A stretch of DNA of 64,000 nt, from NCBI RefSeq assembly GCF_007991515.1, contig NZ_BJYM01000007.1, positions 62,001 to 126,000 of the forward strand, given 5' to 3'. The position numbers and the translations under genes are program-made. The notes beneath the pieces were generated by a model. It worked only from the letters and a program-made list of their open reading frames with translations. It was not told the origin of the DNA and ran no database searches. Below are positions 34,201 through 42,489 of the stretch, piece after piece. Source of the stretch: Oceanobacillus sojae (lineage in GTDB: Bacteria > Bacillota > Bacilli > Bacillales > Amphibacillaceae). The number at the start of each line of letters is the position of its first letter. The first letter of the stretch is position 1.

Positions 34201-35773
34201 GTGGACAGGTTTAAATATAGCTATGGGAAATTATGATTTCTCTGAAAAAGGCGAAGAAATCCCTATCGACATGAGAACTGGAATGGAATCAGGTTCGCCA
34301 TATGTGGAGGCAGCATCACAAACTTTAGGGAGAGATGCTGTTGACCCGATGACTAATGAAATTGCGAATTCTGACATAGAAGGATCCGGTGACGAAATAT
34401 CTGTGAGATTGTCCGGCAGCATTAACAATGGCAAAGAGTCAGTTGCATGGTCATCTGGTGAAATCGGTAAAACTCCTGGGAAAGAAATATCCAATGAAAT
34501 TGATGCCACTCCTTTTGAAACTATTGGAGGAAGTGCACCAACAAGAACCGGAGAAGGAATAATTGCAAACAAAGGAATCGCAACTGCCGCAGCGAACGAG
34601 CTAACAGATGGTGTTAAATCAGAATTTGAAAGTGGATTCGAACCATCTATCTACGTCAACTATGGTAGCCGTACTGGTGATAATATAGGTGGCGGAATTG
34701 ACAATAGCTCAGGTATCGCAACTGGAGCAGCAAAGAACTTAGCTGACAATGTGGACAGCGAAGTTGCCGGAGGAATGACTCAATCGAAATACGAAGGCTA
34801 CGGAAACAACGTAGGAGTCGGACTCGGCAACGGAATACTAGCAATGTCCGATTTTGTAGCAAGGTCTGTAAGAAGCGTAACTTCTGATGCAACTGCAGCA
34901 GCAACTGGAGCACTCGGGATTCACAGTCCGTCACGGGTGTTTTTTGGCTATGGGCAATTCGTATCTCAAGGTCTTGGTAATGGTATCTCTGACGGGAAGT
35001 CTGGGGTAATTAACTCTATTTTAGCAATGACCTCATCAATGATTAGTAACACCCGGACAGGCATGAACGATATGCAAAACACTACTCAAACTGGTATTAG
35101 CGGCATGAATAGACGTATGGGAAGGCTATCAGTCATCGCAAACAGTAATATGCGAAATATGCAGGCTAAGCTATCATCTGGAGCTTCCCATAGTGTAGCC
35201 ATTATGACTGGATTAGCGGTCAACATGATACGTCCATTCGGTAGTATTCAAGGCAGAATGGCATCAATCGGAAGCTTTGCTATGAGCGGTCTGAACGCTG
35301 GTCTTAATGGTGGAGCAGGAAGAGTAATGTCTACAGCTCGGAGTATTGCTACAAGAGTGGCAAGTACTATGCAAAGGGCGCTTAAAATACATTCACCATC
35401 ACGAGTAATGGAGGATGATGTAGGGCGTTGGGTGCCAGCTGGTATCGCTGTTGGTATTGAGGATAATGCCAAATTAGTATACAGAGCGATGGATGATTTA
35501 GCAGCGGGTATGATTAAGCCTGTATCACCAGAGGTTGCTCTAGGCACGTCAGCAATGGCTTATAACGGGTCCGATTCGATATCTCAAGCAGTCAGAAATA
35601 TTCGCATACCTGAAAATAAACCGGATGGTAGTGTAGCTGGCTTGTTAAGAGAAAGTAACGATATTCTAAGAAGTCTATTAAATAAGGATTCTAACACGTA
35701 TTTAGACTCAGAAAAAATCACTCAAGCAGTCAATGAAAATAATGCGATTTTAGCGTCACTTAGCAAGTTTTAA
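31259..35773 (+). CDS. tail tape measure protein
   Basis: The 1504-residue protein starts at TTG behind GGAGGAGGTGG. A coiled-coil, Gly/Ser/Asp-rich N-terminal region holds a 42-residue tandem duplication. A hydrophobic block follows (about 440-585, several membrane-like segments), then long helices. Two HSPSRV motifs lie in the C-terminal third (about residues 1222 and 1378). No lytic domain is evident. It sets tail length and forms the DNA channel. Confidence 0.93.
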   Translation: MADGSIKISIEVDGKQVDVAAKQLDNLEASGNKSGKGIKAAEDSLDSLSDKSAKAGTSVKGAGDSIEGLGESGSKAGQGLKGAEGAIDGVADSSAQAASSVKGAGDTIEGLGSSGDSASKGLQGVDGALDGVADSSAQASDSVRNASDAMADVDGKTNQASGSIMSFAASIGLVAIAAKAFDLMTASVDQAVGRFDTLNAFPKVLQALGVSAEDSEAAMAKLSDGIDGLPTKLNDIAANAQRMYTSFGDMDKAADSAIGLNNALLGSGASADQAKRGTEQYIKALQRGSIDLNTWTTLSETMDVGLVKIAEGFGFAGKTAKDDLYKALQDGTITMDEFNDKLIEVGTGTGIMAKLAKENSLGVATSIGNLRNAIANGVAKMIEAFNNLSRAATGKEIAEHIDGLKGIVNTAFNVMKTAVEASTPVFKFFATVVKSVIDVVKPFTPVVMGLVAAFTAMMVLNKVIGLINASNATLSAALLSTKALTLATKGQMAAKIADTTATKANTVAQAANLGMVKVSTLAIGLLTGKIKLLQAAKIAWAAITRGLSTVMTALSGPVGIASLAIGGLVAATIGIVKWFKSSSEESERLKEEVEQMKNETDELTQSVDSNTAAYKDQVSEISANKDAQNELLQTVTDLSEKEKKSAEDKQELKAAVDQLNGSVEGLNLMYNEEADRLSESSDQIKARIDLMSDLESGQAAQERYTEILQDQSKVEEQLNDVLKKKEELMIGGKFATAEAKIESENLTEQEELLRAKLEELGDEKQDTTEKMTAAQDAVKKAVEDGNAAMILSYDVLSEAQQDAFERMKDKYTDLKDAATDAFQKINDESEVSASEMIENLQHNQKMVENWGENHGKLMEYASKNGHDGFMMWLDSLGIDSAAELQTVANMSEEQLEKFAGLMDEGGNKAATAMKDSLGEGLGEVGDILVSMVEDGALTTQEAIEAANFYELFGVLPEEAKAAVEDGTPEVETATSNMVDKAWTGLNIAMGNYDFSEKGEEIPIDMRTGMESGSPYVEAASQTLGRDAVDPMTNEIANSDIEGSGDEISVRLSGSINNGKESVAWSSGEIGKTPGKEISNEIDATPFETIGGSAPTRTGEGIIANKGIATAAANELTDGVKSEFESGFEPSIYVNYGSRTGDNIGGGIDNSSGIATGAAKNLADNVDSEVAGGMTQSKYEGYGNNVGVGLGNGILAMSDFVARSVRSVTSDATAAATGALGIHSPSRVFFGYGQFVSQGLGNGISDGKSGVINSILAMTSSMISNTRTGMNDMQNTTQTGISGMNRRMGRLSVIANSNMRNMQAKLSSGASHSVAIMTGLAVNMIRPFGSIQGRMASIGSFAMSGLNAGLNGGAGRVMSTARSIATRVASTMQRALKIHSPSRVMEDDVGRWVPAGIAVGIEDNAKLVYRAMDDLAAGMIKPVSPEVALGTSAMAYNGSDSISQAVRNIRIPENKPDGSVAGLLRESNDILRSLLNKDSNTYLDSEKITQAVNENNAILASLSKF
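31436..31687 (+). repeat. tandem duplication in the tape measure gene
   Basis: Two 126-bp units (31436-31561 and 31562-31687) encode 42-residue repeats starting KGAGDSIEGLG and KGAGDTIEGLG and both containing DGVADSSAQA. They would add tail length without new function. Confidence 0.75.
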
Positions 35774-35786
35774 GGAGGGGATGAAA

Positions 35787-36629
35787 TTGACTATAATCCA
35801 GCGCCATAATGGTGAAACAATAGATTTAGACAACGCAGGAATAAGGACAAGGGATTTTATCATTTCAGCCCCTAATTATATTAATCAATTCGGAGAAATA
35901 GAAGGTGGATTAGGGGTAGTAGATTACGGCACTTCAATCGGTCCAAGAGATATAAATGTTTATTTTCGAGCTACATCTGTAGATATACCAGACTTCTCAT
36001 TATTGAGAGATGAGATATTTCATATCTTTCGGGCAGAGAAGTCTTTTTATTTGATCGAACATAGAGAGCCGGGTAAACGATGGCTGGTTAAGGTGCAGGA
36101 TACGTATAGTATTCCTCAACGCAATGTATTTGGTAATTTCGAAATTAGATTCATTGGATTAAAAGGAGTAGCCGAATCCATCGGTACAACTCAAGACATT
36201 CATCGTGATGGAATAGATGCATATAAAGAATTATGGGGATTCGGAATGGGACTTGAAGCAGTAGATGAATCGCTTATCTACACTCATAAAGCTGTTACAG
36301 GAAAAACTTTTCGAATTTTTAATGCTGGCAATGTGCCAATTAATCCGTTTGAACAAGATTTAAAAATTACGATTTCGGATGTTGTTGGAAGTTCTGAAAT
36401 GTTCCAAATTACAAACCACACAAATGGAAGTAGATCAAGGGTCGAAGTGCCTTTATCATCCAACGACGTTGTTGTGTATGACGGAGCAAACGTAACGAGA
36501 AATGATACTGTTTTTTTAAGAGATACCAGAAGAGATTTTATCGAGTTAAACCCTGGTTGGAACGTCTTTCAGATTTATTATTGCGATAGCGCAACAATAG
36601 ATTTTGATTTCCCATTCTATTATAAGTGA
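35787..36629 (+). CDS. distal tail protein Dit
   Basis: The ~280-residue protein fits the siphovirus distal tail family: an N-terminal ring domain (GLGVVDYGTSIGPRDINVYF) and a C-terminal beta domain. It forms the hub joining tail tube and baseplate. TTG 35787 is better spaced from AAGGAGGGG than the ATG at 35781. Confidence 0.85.
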   Translation: MTIIQRHNGETIDLDNAGIRTRDFIISAPNYINQFGEIEGGLGVVDYGTSIGPRDINVYFRATSVDIPDFSLLRDEIFHIFRAEKSFYLIEHREPGKRWLVKVQDTYSIPQRNVFGNFEIRFIGLKGVAESIGTTQDIHRDGIDAYKELWGFGMGLEAVDESLIYTHKAVTGKTFRIFNAGNVPINPFEQDLKITISDVVGSSEMFQITNHTNGSRSRVEVPLSSNDVVVYDGANVTRNDTVFLRDTRRDFIELNPGWNVFQIYYCDSATIDFDFPFYYK

Positions 36630-36638
36630 GGTGATAAT

Positions 36639-38357
36639 ATGCCAAGACAAGATATAAATCCCCAATGGACTAGAAAAACAAGAAACGATATAAATCATAA
36701 TTTTACTGAATTGTATGGCGAGGTTGATAATTTTATTGAAATCATTACAGATGAAGTTGTTGGCAATATAATTAATAGCGCTAAAATACTCTGGGAATCA
36801 CCTGTAGAGACTTATGCCGACTTACCGTTAAATGAACAAGAAGGAGTCGCAAGAATGGTCAGAGACACCGGAAAAGTGTATAGATTTAATGGTGTTGGTT
36901 GGGTAGAGATACAAGAAATAGACCCAACAGCAATAAACGAAGTGGATAGCCGTTTAAGCAAACGAATTAAAGACACTTTTTACTACAGTGAAATAAAAGT
37001 AAACTCCTTATACGATGAAATTTCTCATACAAAGTATTTACTTACTGCTGTTCCTCATGCAGATGCAAGTGGGAATGTTATCAAAATCCAAAAAGGATTT
37101 GCGAATGATTATTTTGATAATGGGACAGAAATCCCTAGAGAATTCGCAAGTCGGCATGGCGCTAGTCTAGTTACTAATGCAAGTATTTTCACAAGCAGCA
37201 AACTTGCAGGGATCCATATAAAGGAAGGAGTGATTTTACAAAGTACTCCGTATAGCACTAATTGGACACTCGGGTTTACTGAAGATAATGAAATGAAAAT
37301 GTATCCTCCAGATGTTTCTGCAGAAGATATTTTAAACGATGGAGTAATAAACGCATGGACGGCCTTCTTTCCAATGATAACGGATGGCGAACCGGTAGGC
37401 GATGAAGTTTGGGGAGTAATTGGAAACCCTAAAATACCTAATCCAAGGCAAGTAATTGCACAAATGCCAAACAAAGATTTATTGTTTTTAACGTGTGAAG
37501 GAAGGATAAATACTTCAATCGGGATGACTTATGAAGACTGCATCCGTATTTTAAGCAACCTTGGTGTACAAAATGCATATTGTTTAGATGGAGGGGGAAG
37601 TGCTCAAACCATCCATAATAATATATTATTAGGCAACCTAATAGATGATGGCTTAACTAAGGAACGCCCTGTGTATGATTTTATCTATTTTAAAAAGCCA
37701 ATTGATAAAGCTAATGAAGTAAGCAATAAAGATTTAGGCGACATATCAGCAATTGTAAAAAAATTAGATAACCATTTTATTAATAAGTACAGTGGTGATA
37801 CTTTCGAGGGTAGAATGTCATTTAATGATTTTATGTATTTAGCTAAAGATAAAGCAATATACGGGAGAACAGATGGTGGAGATGTGGAACGTCTGCTGGG
37901 TTGGGTTAACGATAGGTTGTATTTTGGTAATTCCAGGACTCCTTTATCGTTTCAGACAGACAGGGTTATTACGGCTGTAGTAAATGGTCAATCTCATTAT
38001 GTTGGAGTTGTGCCTAATAATCCTGAATGGATAGATGTCACTACATGGCTGAACGGATGGCAATCACGTGAGGATAGAAAAGTATCATATATAAAAGTGC
38101 AAGACAAAGTTACTATCCGAGGGTGGGCGGTAGCAGGAACAAACGCAGGGACCGGAACGAGTAATCCTATGTTTCAACTTCCGGCTGGTTATAGGCCTAC
38201 TCAGCAATTAGGGTTTTCAACGCCAGTTATATCTGGAAGCAGAGAAGCACAAAATGTCTTTATTTATCCCAACGGTAACGTCGCAGTTCAATACGCTTTT
38301 ACAAATCCTGGAGTCAACACAGGTGTCGAAATTGACATAACTTTTACAACACTCTAA
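36639..38357 (+). CDS. tail protein with phosphodiester glycosidase domain
   Basis: The 572-residue protein has an N-terminal baseplate-binding part (about 1-130). A central domain (about 145-350) fits the NAGPA/phosphodiester glycosidase family, with LVTNASIFTSS, a TCEGR stretch and the signature CLDGGGSAQT. The C-terminus (about 455-572) resembles a receptor-binding tail-fibre tip. The enzyme could cleave sugar phosphodiesters such as decorated teichoic acids during adsorption; that substrate is inferred. Confidence 0.8.
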   Translation: MPRQDINPQWTRKTRNDINHNFTELYGEVDNFIEIITDEVVGNIINSAKILWESPVETYADLPLNEQEGVARMVRDTGKVYRFNGVGWVEIQEIDPTAINEVDSRLSKRIKDTFYYSEIKVNSLYDEISHTKYLLTAVPHADASGNVIKIQKGFANDYFDNGTEIPREFASRHGASLVTNASIFTSSKLAGIHIKEGVILQSTPYSTNWTLGFTEDNEMKMYPPDVSAEDILNDGVINAWTAFFPMITDGEPVGDEVWGVIGNPKIPNPRQVIAQMPNKDLLFLTCEGRINTSIGMTYEDCIRILSNLGVQNAYCLDGGGSAQTIHNNILLGNLIDDGLTKERPVYDFIYFKKPIDKANEVSNKDLGDISAIVKKLDNHFINKYSGDTFEGRMSFNDFMYLAKDKAIYGRTDGGDVERLLGWVNDRLYFGNSRTPLSFQTDRVITAVVNGQSHYVGVVPNNPEWIDVTTWLNGWQSREDRKVSYIKVQDKVTIRGWAVAGTNAGTGTSNPMFQLPAGYRPTQQLGFSTPVISGSREAQNVFIYPNGNVAVQYAFTNPGVNTGVEIDITFTTL

Positions 38358-38436
38358 AAAGAATATATTATTGCATTTTTGTTGCATTTGTATTACTATA
38401 TAATTAGCAAATATTACTAAGGATGGGGATTGTTTG

Positions 38437-38541
38437 TTGGAATGGTTAAAAAGATTGTTTGGCAAGAAACCCAGTGAAAAACATCCTAAGATTAAAGAAA
38501 TTGAACTAAAATACAACGAAGACGATATGTGGGAATTATAA
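38437..38541 (+). CDS. 34-residue moron-like peptide
   Basis: TTG start behind AGGATGGGGAT; the product begins MEWLKRLFGKKPSEKHPKIK. A TATATAAT box lies upstream (about 38396-38403) and a strong terminator directly after the stop. It is an isolated transcription unit inserted between two tail genes. Function unknown. Confidence 0.55.
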   Translation: MEWLKRLFGKKPSEKHPKIKEIELKYNEDDMWEL

Positions 38542-38568
38542 GGACGTTTTTTTAACGTTCTTTTTTTT
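38540..38568 (+). terminator. terminator of the moron-like unit
   Basis: AAGGACGTT pairs with AACGTTCTT (one mismatch), followed by a run of eight T. It lies immediately upstream of the tail endopeptidase-like gene. Confidence 0.75.
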
Positions 38569-38601
38569 ATGCTCTTTTTAGGAAGGGGGGTGCTTCACCG
38601 G

Positions 38602-40743
38602 ATGTATGTTGTAGATTTATCTAATAATGAATACATGATACAAGCAACTCATACAATCACAGGTGAGCTAAACGCAAATCAGTCCATATCAATGAAAATA
38701 TTGCCAACAAAAACAAATCGGTTGTTTATAGATGATATCAGCGAAATGTGGTCGGTCGTGGATAACAACGATATTGAATATAAAATAGTATATTGCAAGA
38801 AAAAAGGTGAAGGTAATCAAATGACAGTGGATATCAAAGGGATTCCACTGTTTTTTGATGTTTTTGACAACGATCGAATCTACGAACGCTACGATGAGCA
38901 TATGACTGCGAATGTAGCATTTACCCACATTTTCAAAGATACCGAGTTTACATTTGTGCTTGTTGACTCATTTCCAGCTGTTGAATGGGAAGGTTTTGGT
39001 GAAGGAGAGTCAAAACTTGAAACCTTTAAACGGGCATTAGATCGATATGGTGCAGAATTTCGCATATCTGGAAGCACTGTATTTTTAGAAAAACAAACCG
39101 GAAGAGATTTATCTGTTATGTATCGTCATCGCTTTAATGCATCCAATATTGTGCAGGAAAATGATGCCGAGGAAAATTGGACTTATATTCGTGGATATGG
39201 CGACTATGAAGATGGAGAAGATGCAGGGTGGGAAACCGCTAAACTAAAAGGTGAATATAAATCTCCTTTAGCAAAAATAATAGGAAAACGCCATGCGCCA
39301 CCCCTTAAGGATGGTCGGCTGAAAATAGCCGCAGAAATGGATAGGAAACTGCGAGATATTGTAAACAACTCGCTTAAAATAACTATAACAGCGGATATAC
39401 ACGACTTGAGAAACCAAGGATATCCTATAGCCCAAACACAATTGGGAGATAGGGTATTTATAATTGATGAACGAATTGGATTAAATGATGAAGTGAGGAT
39501 TGTGGAACAATCTGTTACGAAAAATTGGAAAGGTGAGGTTGTTGATATCTCACTTACCTTTGGTACGGAATCTTTGACTAAACGTTATCAATCAAATATG
39601 AGAACTGCCACAAAAAACATAAATGATATTCTATCTGGGAGAAAACAAATTCCTTTGTCTTCTCTCGATAGACGTGTGCAAGACATCTCAGCCATCATAA
39701 ACGGCAATAACGATAGTGTGTTTAAGTACATGCCTAATGGAGTTATCGGATGGAATGGCGACGATCCAAACTACATGACACGTTATGTCGGTGATGCGAT
39801 CGGTTTTAGCATTGATGGTGGCAAAACTTACGGTACTGCAATGTCGGCCAAGTTAGGTATTGTAGCTGATTATATAACAACAGGAACTTTGAGAAGTATC
39901 ATTATTGAAGCTGTAGAGATATACGGAAGCAAATTCTATTCAGAAAATGCTAATAGTTGGCTGGAAATTGTAGGTGGCAATGTACATTTAGAACTTTCCA
40001 CTGGAAGTTATGTTAATTTAAGCCCGACTGGAATATATGCATACAACACAAGTGGAGATTTAAGGTTTCAAGCTGACCTATCTTTTGTATCTTCTGCAGC
40101 ATTTGGTACTGTCAATACTAACGTATATTTAGGTAGTTATACCGAAACAAGAAGTGTGACCTACGATTCCTTGGGTGGAGACGGTGCCATTGACAGCTAC
40201 GATTATACAGATGTTAGAGCGAAACATTTTTATGGAAATAAACTCGAAGTTAATTGGGGAGTTGGAAACGTTGATCATCTGTACTTAAGCCCGAGAGCTG
40301 CCGGAGAAGTAAGGATAACTGCTGGTCAGACAACTGACACATGGTTAGATTTGAGGAGCAGAGGATTATATGCCACTTATTTAGATAAAAATACTAACCA
40401 CGGTACCGGAAGCGATATTTATGTTAGGCCAACAAGCAGTGGAGAATTAAAAATAACAGCGTTGAATACAACCACTACTTATAGACCGATACGAGCGCAA
40501 AGGTATTTATTACCTGATGGGAGTAGTGTATTTTCAGCTGGAGCCTTATCTCTTTTGTCATTACATCCCTCGGATAATGAAGGTATTGACTTAATAAAAG
40601 GTATCGATCTTTTAAGATACACTAATAATGGGAGACCATTATATAAAATTAACGGCAATAATATTGCTATAGACGATGTCGTGTCAATTTTAGTTAAATC
40701 CGTTCAGGAATTGGACACAAAATTAAATCAAAAAGGAGCATGA
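38602..40743 (+). CDS. tail-associated protein Tal (Prophage_tail family)
   Basis: The ~713-residue protein has a gp27-like N-terminal half (about 1-350: baseplate hub) and a beta-rich C-terminal half ending in SVQELDTKLNQKGA. It fits the prophage tail endopeptidase/Tal family. Start uncertain: AGGAAGGGGGG lies 13 bp before ATG 38602, while GTG 38590 and ATG 38569 are also in frame, the latter inside the terminator. Confidence 0.82.
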   Translation: MYVVDLSNNEYMIQATHTITGELNANQSISMKILPTKTNRLFIDDISEMWSVVDNNDIEYKIVYCKKKGEGNQMTVDIKGIPLFFDVFDNDRIYERYDEHMTANVAFTHIFKDTEFTFVLVDSFPAVEWEGFGEGESKLETFKRALDRYGAEFRISGSTVFLEKQTGRDLSVMYRHRFNASNIVQENDAEENWTYIRGYGDYEDGEDAGWETAKLKGEYKSPLAKIIGKRHAPPLKDGRLKIAAEMDRKLRDIVNNSLKITITADIHDLRNQGYPIAQTQLGDRVFIIDERIGLNDEVRIVEQSVTKNWKGEVVDISLTFGTESLTKRYQSNMRTATKNINDILSGRKQIPLSSLDRRVQDISAIINGNNDSVFKYMPNGVIGWNGDDPNYMTRYVGDAIGFSIDGGKTYGTAMSAKLGIVADYITTGTLRSIIIEAVEIYGSKFYSENANSWLEIVGGNVHLELSTGSYVNLSPTGIYAYNTSGDLRFQADLSFVSSAAFGTVNTNVYLGSYTETRSVTYDSLGGDGAIDSYDYTDVRAKHFYGNKLEVNWGVGNVDHLYLSPRAAGEVRITAGQTTDTWLDLRSRGLYATYLDKNTNHGTGSDIYVRPTSSGELKITALNTTTTYRPIRAQRYLLPDGSSVFSAGALSLLSLHPSDNEGIDLIKGIDLLRYTNNGRPLYKINGNNIAIDDVVSILVKSVQELDTKLNQKGA

Positions 40744-40747
40744 TATT

Positions 40748-40924
40748 ATGGATCAACCTAATAAAGATTACATTATACAATCTTTGGTAAATCAAATTGC
40801 AGAATCAACGATGAAAATAGCCGATAGGGATGCAGTAATAAATGAGTTGCATCAAGAACTCGAAGAAACCAAGAGACAACAAATTGAAGAAATGGATAAA
40901 GAACATGTGGCCAATAAAAAATGA
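40748..40924 (+). CDS. small coiled-coil protein (58 residues)
   Basis: Begins MDQPNKDYIIQSLVNQIAES, followed by a helical segment ending in LHQELEETKRQQIEEMDKEH. Lies just after Tal, like small XkdX/XhlA-preceding proteins in related phages. Overlaps the next start (ATGA). Confidence 0.6.
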   Translation: MDQPNKDYIIQSLVNQIAESTMKIADRDAVINELHQELEETKRQQIEEMDKEHVANKK

Positions 40925-41298
40925 TTGATGATCTCATAAACCTCACGCAGATGCAGTTTTTCATTAAATATTGGTGGATATATGCAGTTATTATAACAGT
41001 ACTTGCTATTTTAATCATTGTAGATAAAGGAGCGAGTGAAATGTTCATTTCTAAGAAAAAGTTAAATCAATTGTTAAGCAACGCTAAAAACGAAGGATAT
41101 GAATCTGGTTATAAAGACGGTTACTCTAAAGGAAATAAAAAAGGATATTCAAAAGGATTGCATGAGGGGCTGACAAGAGATAAAAAAGGTGTCTTATATA
41201 CCCATAACGGGTTATACGCATTTGAAGATGAAGAAAAATATAAAGAAATGAACAAACAAAACATTACTCTTTTAAAAAAAATAAAATATGAAGGGTAA
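40921..41298 (+). CDS. membrane protein with Gly-Tyr-Lys repeats
   Basis: The 125-residue protein has one membrane helix (about 16-36), then a Lys-rich stretch with GYESGYKDGYSKGNKKGYSK. The GY/GK spacing of about four residues looks like an imperfect short repeat. Function unknown; in the lysis-adjacent region. Confidence 0.6.
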   Translation: MIDDLINLTQMQFFIKYWWIYAVIITVLAILIIVDKGASEMFISKKKLNQLLSNAKNEGYESGYKDGYSKGNKKGYSKGLHEGLTRDKKGVLYTHNGLYAFEDEEKYKEMNKQNITLLKKIKYEG

Positions 41299-41391
41299 TT
41301 ACACTAAAATCAAGCGCTGAATAAGCGTTATTTTTTATGCAGGATTTTCCTTCTTTTTGTCGAAACTTAGTAGATGAAGGGAGGGGAAATT

Positions 41392-41688
41392 ATGAAAAAC
41401 AAATTTAAACTCGATGGAGTAGTTAAAATTATTTATTTTAGCAATGAGGAAGTAGATCATCATGAAACCATCTTTGATGGTGATGTTGTTGGATGGAGAA
41501 ATGAGGTTGGTACCGACTGGAATGGTTTCGGTATTGGTGACAGATTTTTCTTAAATGATGATAAAGTGAGAGTTTTCAAACAAGACATTACCACGAGCGA
41601 AGATGGACTTATATCAAAAGCAATCTATTGTATTGGTCCAGAAAATTTAAATCCAAACAATATAGCATTTAAAAAGCTATCTTATTAA
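41392..41688 (+). CDS. hypothetical protein (98 residues)
   Basis: ATG 41392 follows GGGAGGGG; an ATG at 41374 is poorer. Beta-rich sequence beginning MKNKFKLDGVVKIIYFSNEE. Located between tail and lysis genes. Confidence 0.6.
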   Translation: MKNKFKLDGVVKIIYFSNEEVDHHETIFDGDVVGWRNEVGTDWNGFGIGDRFFLNDDKVRVFKQDITTSEDGLISKAIYCIGPENLNPNNIAFKKLSY

Positions 41689-41709
41689 AGCATCCTAACG
41701 GGTGCTTTT
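41687..41709 (+). terminator. short terminator-like hairpin
   Basis: AAAGCA and TGCTTT plus CC/GG (one bulged T) form a stem ending in TTTTC. Overlaps the preceding stop region. Confidence 0.5.
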
Positions 41710-41731
41710 CTATTACAGAGGAGGAATAATT

Positions 41732-41860
41732 ATGATTGTACACTCTAGTTACACCCCGGAGACGAAGGAAACGACAGTTGTTCAAATTCTAACTAAAGAA
41801 GATGAACCATGCGGAGTAAAGACTGATTATAAATATGATTACAAACCACAAGCCGAGTAA
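41732..41860 (+). CDS. hypothetical protein (42 residues)
   Basis: GAGGAGG upstream. Begins MIVHSSYTPETKETTVVQIL. Its end overlaps a hairpin. Unknown function. Confidence 0.5.
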   Translation: MIVHSSYTPETKETTVVQILTKEDEPCGVKTDYKYDYKPQAE

Positions 41861-41873
41861 GGCTTATTTTTTA
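41850..41873 (+). terminator. terminator-like hairpin
   Basis: AAGCC GAGTAA GGCTT followed by ATTTTTT. A 5-bp stem, so partial at best. Confidence 0.5.
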
Positions 41874-41899
41874 TGTCTAAAAGCAATAGGGGGTCGAGT

Positions 41900-42187
41900 A
41901 TGACAAAACAAGAGGAGATGGGAGATATGGATGCTTGGAAAGAGAGAATGCAGCAAGATGTCAGCGAACTAAAAAGCAACTACCATCTGATGCGAAAAGA
42001 TGTTGAGGAGCTGCAGCGAAATGATATACGTCAAGATGGACAGATAGAAACGATGCAGCAGACGTTGAGCGCTATCCAAGATGATACGAACTGGATACGT
42101 CGTAAGATAACTGGCGCATTTATCACAGCTTTAGTGACAGCTATTGTTGCAGGTGTTGTTGGTGTGGCAGTAGCTAATATTTTTTAA
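41900..42187 (+). CDS. xhlA: XhlA family lysis-associated membrane protein
   Basis: The 95-residue protein has a coiled coil (about 12-55) and a C-terminal membrane helix (RRKITGAFITALVTAIVAGV). This is the XhlA pattern from PBSX, where it acts with the holin. ATG 41900 follows an AGGGGG stretch; an earlier in-frame start at 41873 overlaps the hairpin. Confidence 0.85.
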   Translation: MTKQEEMGDMDAWKERMQQDVSELKSNYHLMRKDVEELQRNDIRQDGQIETMQQTLSAIQDDTNWIRRKITGAFITALVTAIVAGVVGVAVANIF

Positions 42188-42201
42188 GGAGGATGATTTA
42201 T

Positions 42202-42444
42202 ATGCAACAAGCAATTACAAGATTAGCAGTATTGGCAGTTTTATTATTAAATCAGGTGCTGGTGACATTCGGATGGAATCCACTACCATTTAGTGAGGAA
42301 CAGATTTATGAGGGTGTATCTGCTGTTATTTTGGCTGTTGTAGCAATTTGGACATGGTGGAAAAACAATTCTGTCACCAAAGAAGCACAGGAAGCCGATC
42401 GTATTTTAAAAGCATCTAAAGATGATAAAGCAAGATGGAAATAA
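42202..42444 (+). CDS. phage holin (phi LC3 family)
   Basis: The 80-residue protein has two membrane helices (about 5-23 and 38-54) and a charged C-terminal tail (VTKEAQEADRILKASKDDKA). It makes membrane lesions for endolysin release. ATG 42202 is well spaced from AAGGAGGATG; ATG 42193 lies within it. Confidence 0.88.
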   Translation: MQQAITRLAVLAVLLLNQVLVTFGWNPLPFSEEQIYEGVSAVILAVVAIWTWWKNNSVTKEAQEADRILKASKDDKARWK

Positions 42445-42467
42445 GAGTAGCTGCGGCTGCTCTTTTT
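42445..42467 (+). terminator. terminator-like hairpin between holin and endolysin
   Basis: GAGTAGC TGCG GCTGCTC (one G-T pair) followed by TTTTT. It begins at the last base of the holin stop codon. Confidence 0.6.
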
Positions 42468-42489
42468 AATTTATAAGGAGGTTTTATAT

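Noticed and set aside
38602-40743. Second frameshift search in tail genes
   Set aside because: The G-run plus stop motif seen at 27554 and 30074 does not recur at the ends of other structural genes. The tail assembly chaperone and Gp15 genes also show no slippery heptamer at their junction.
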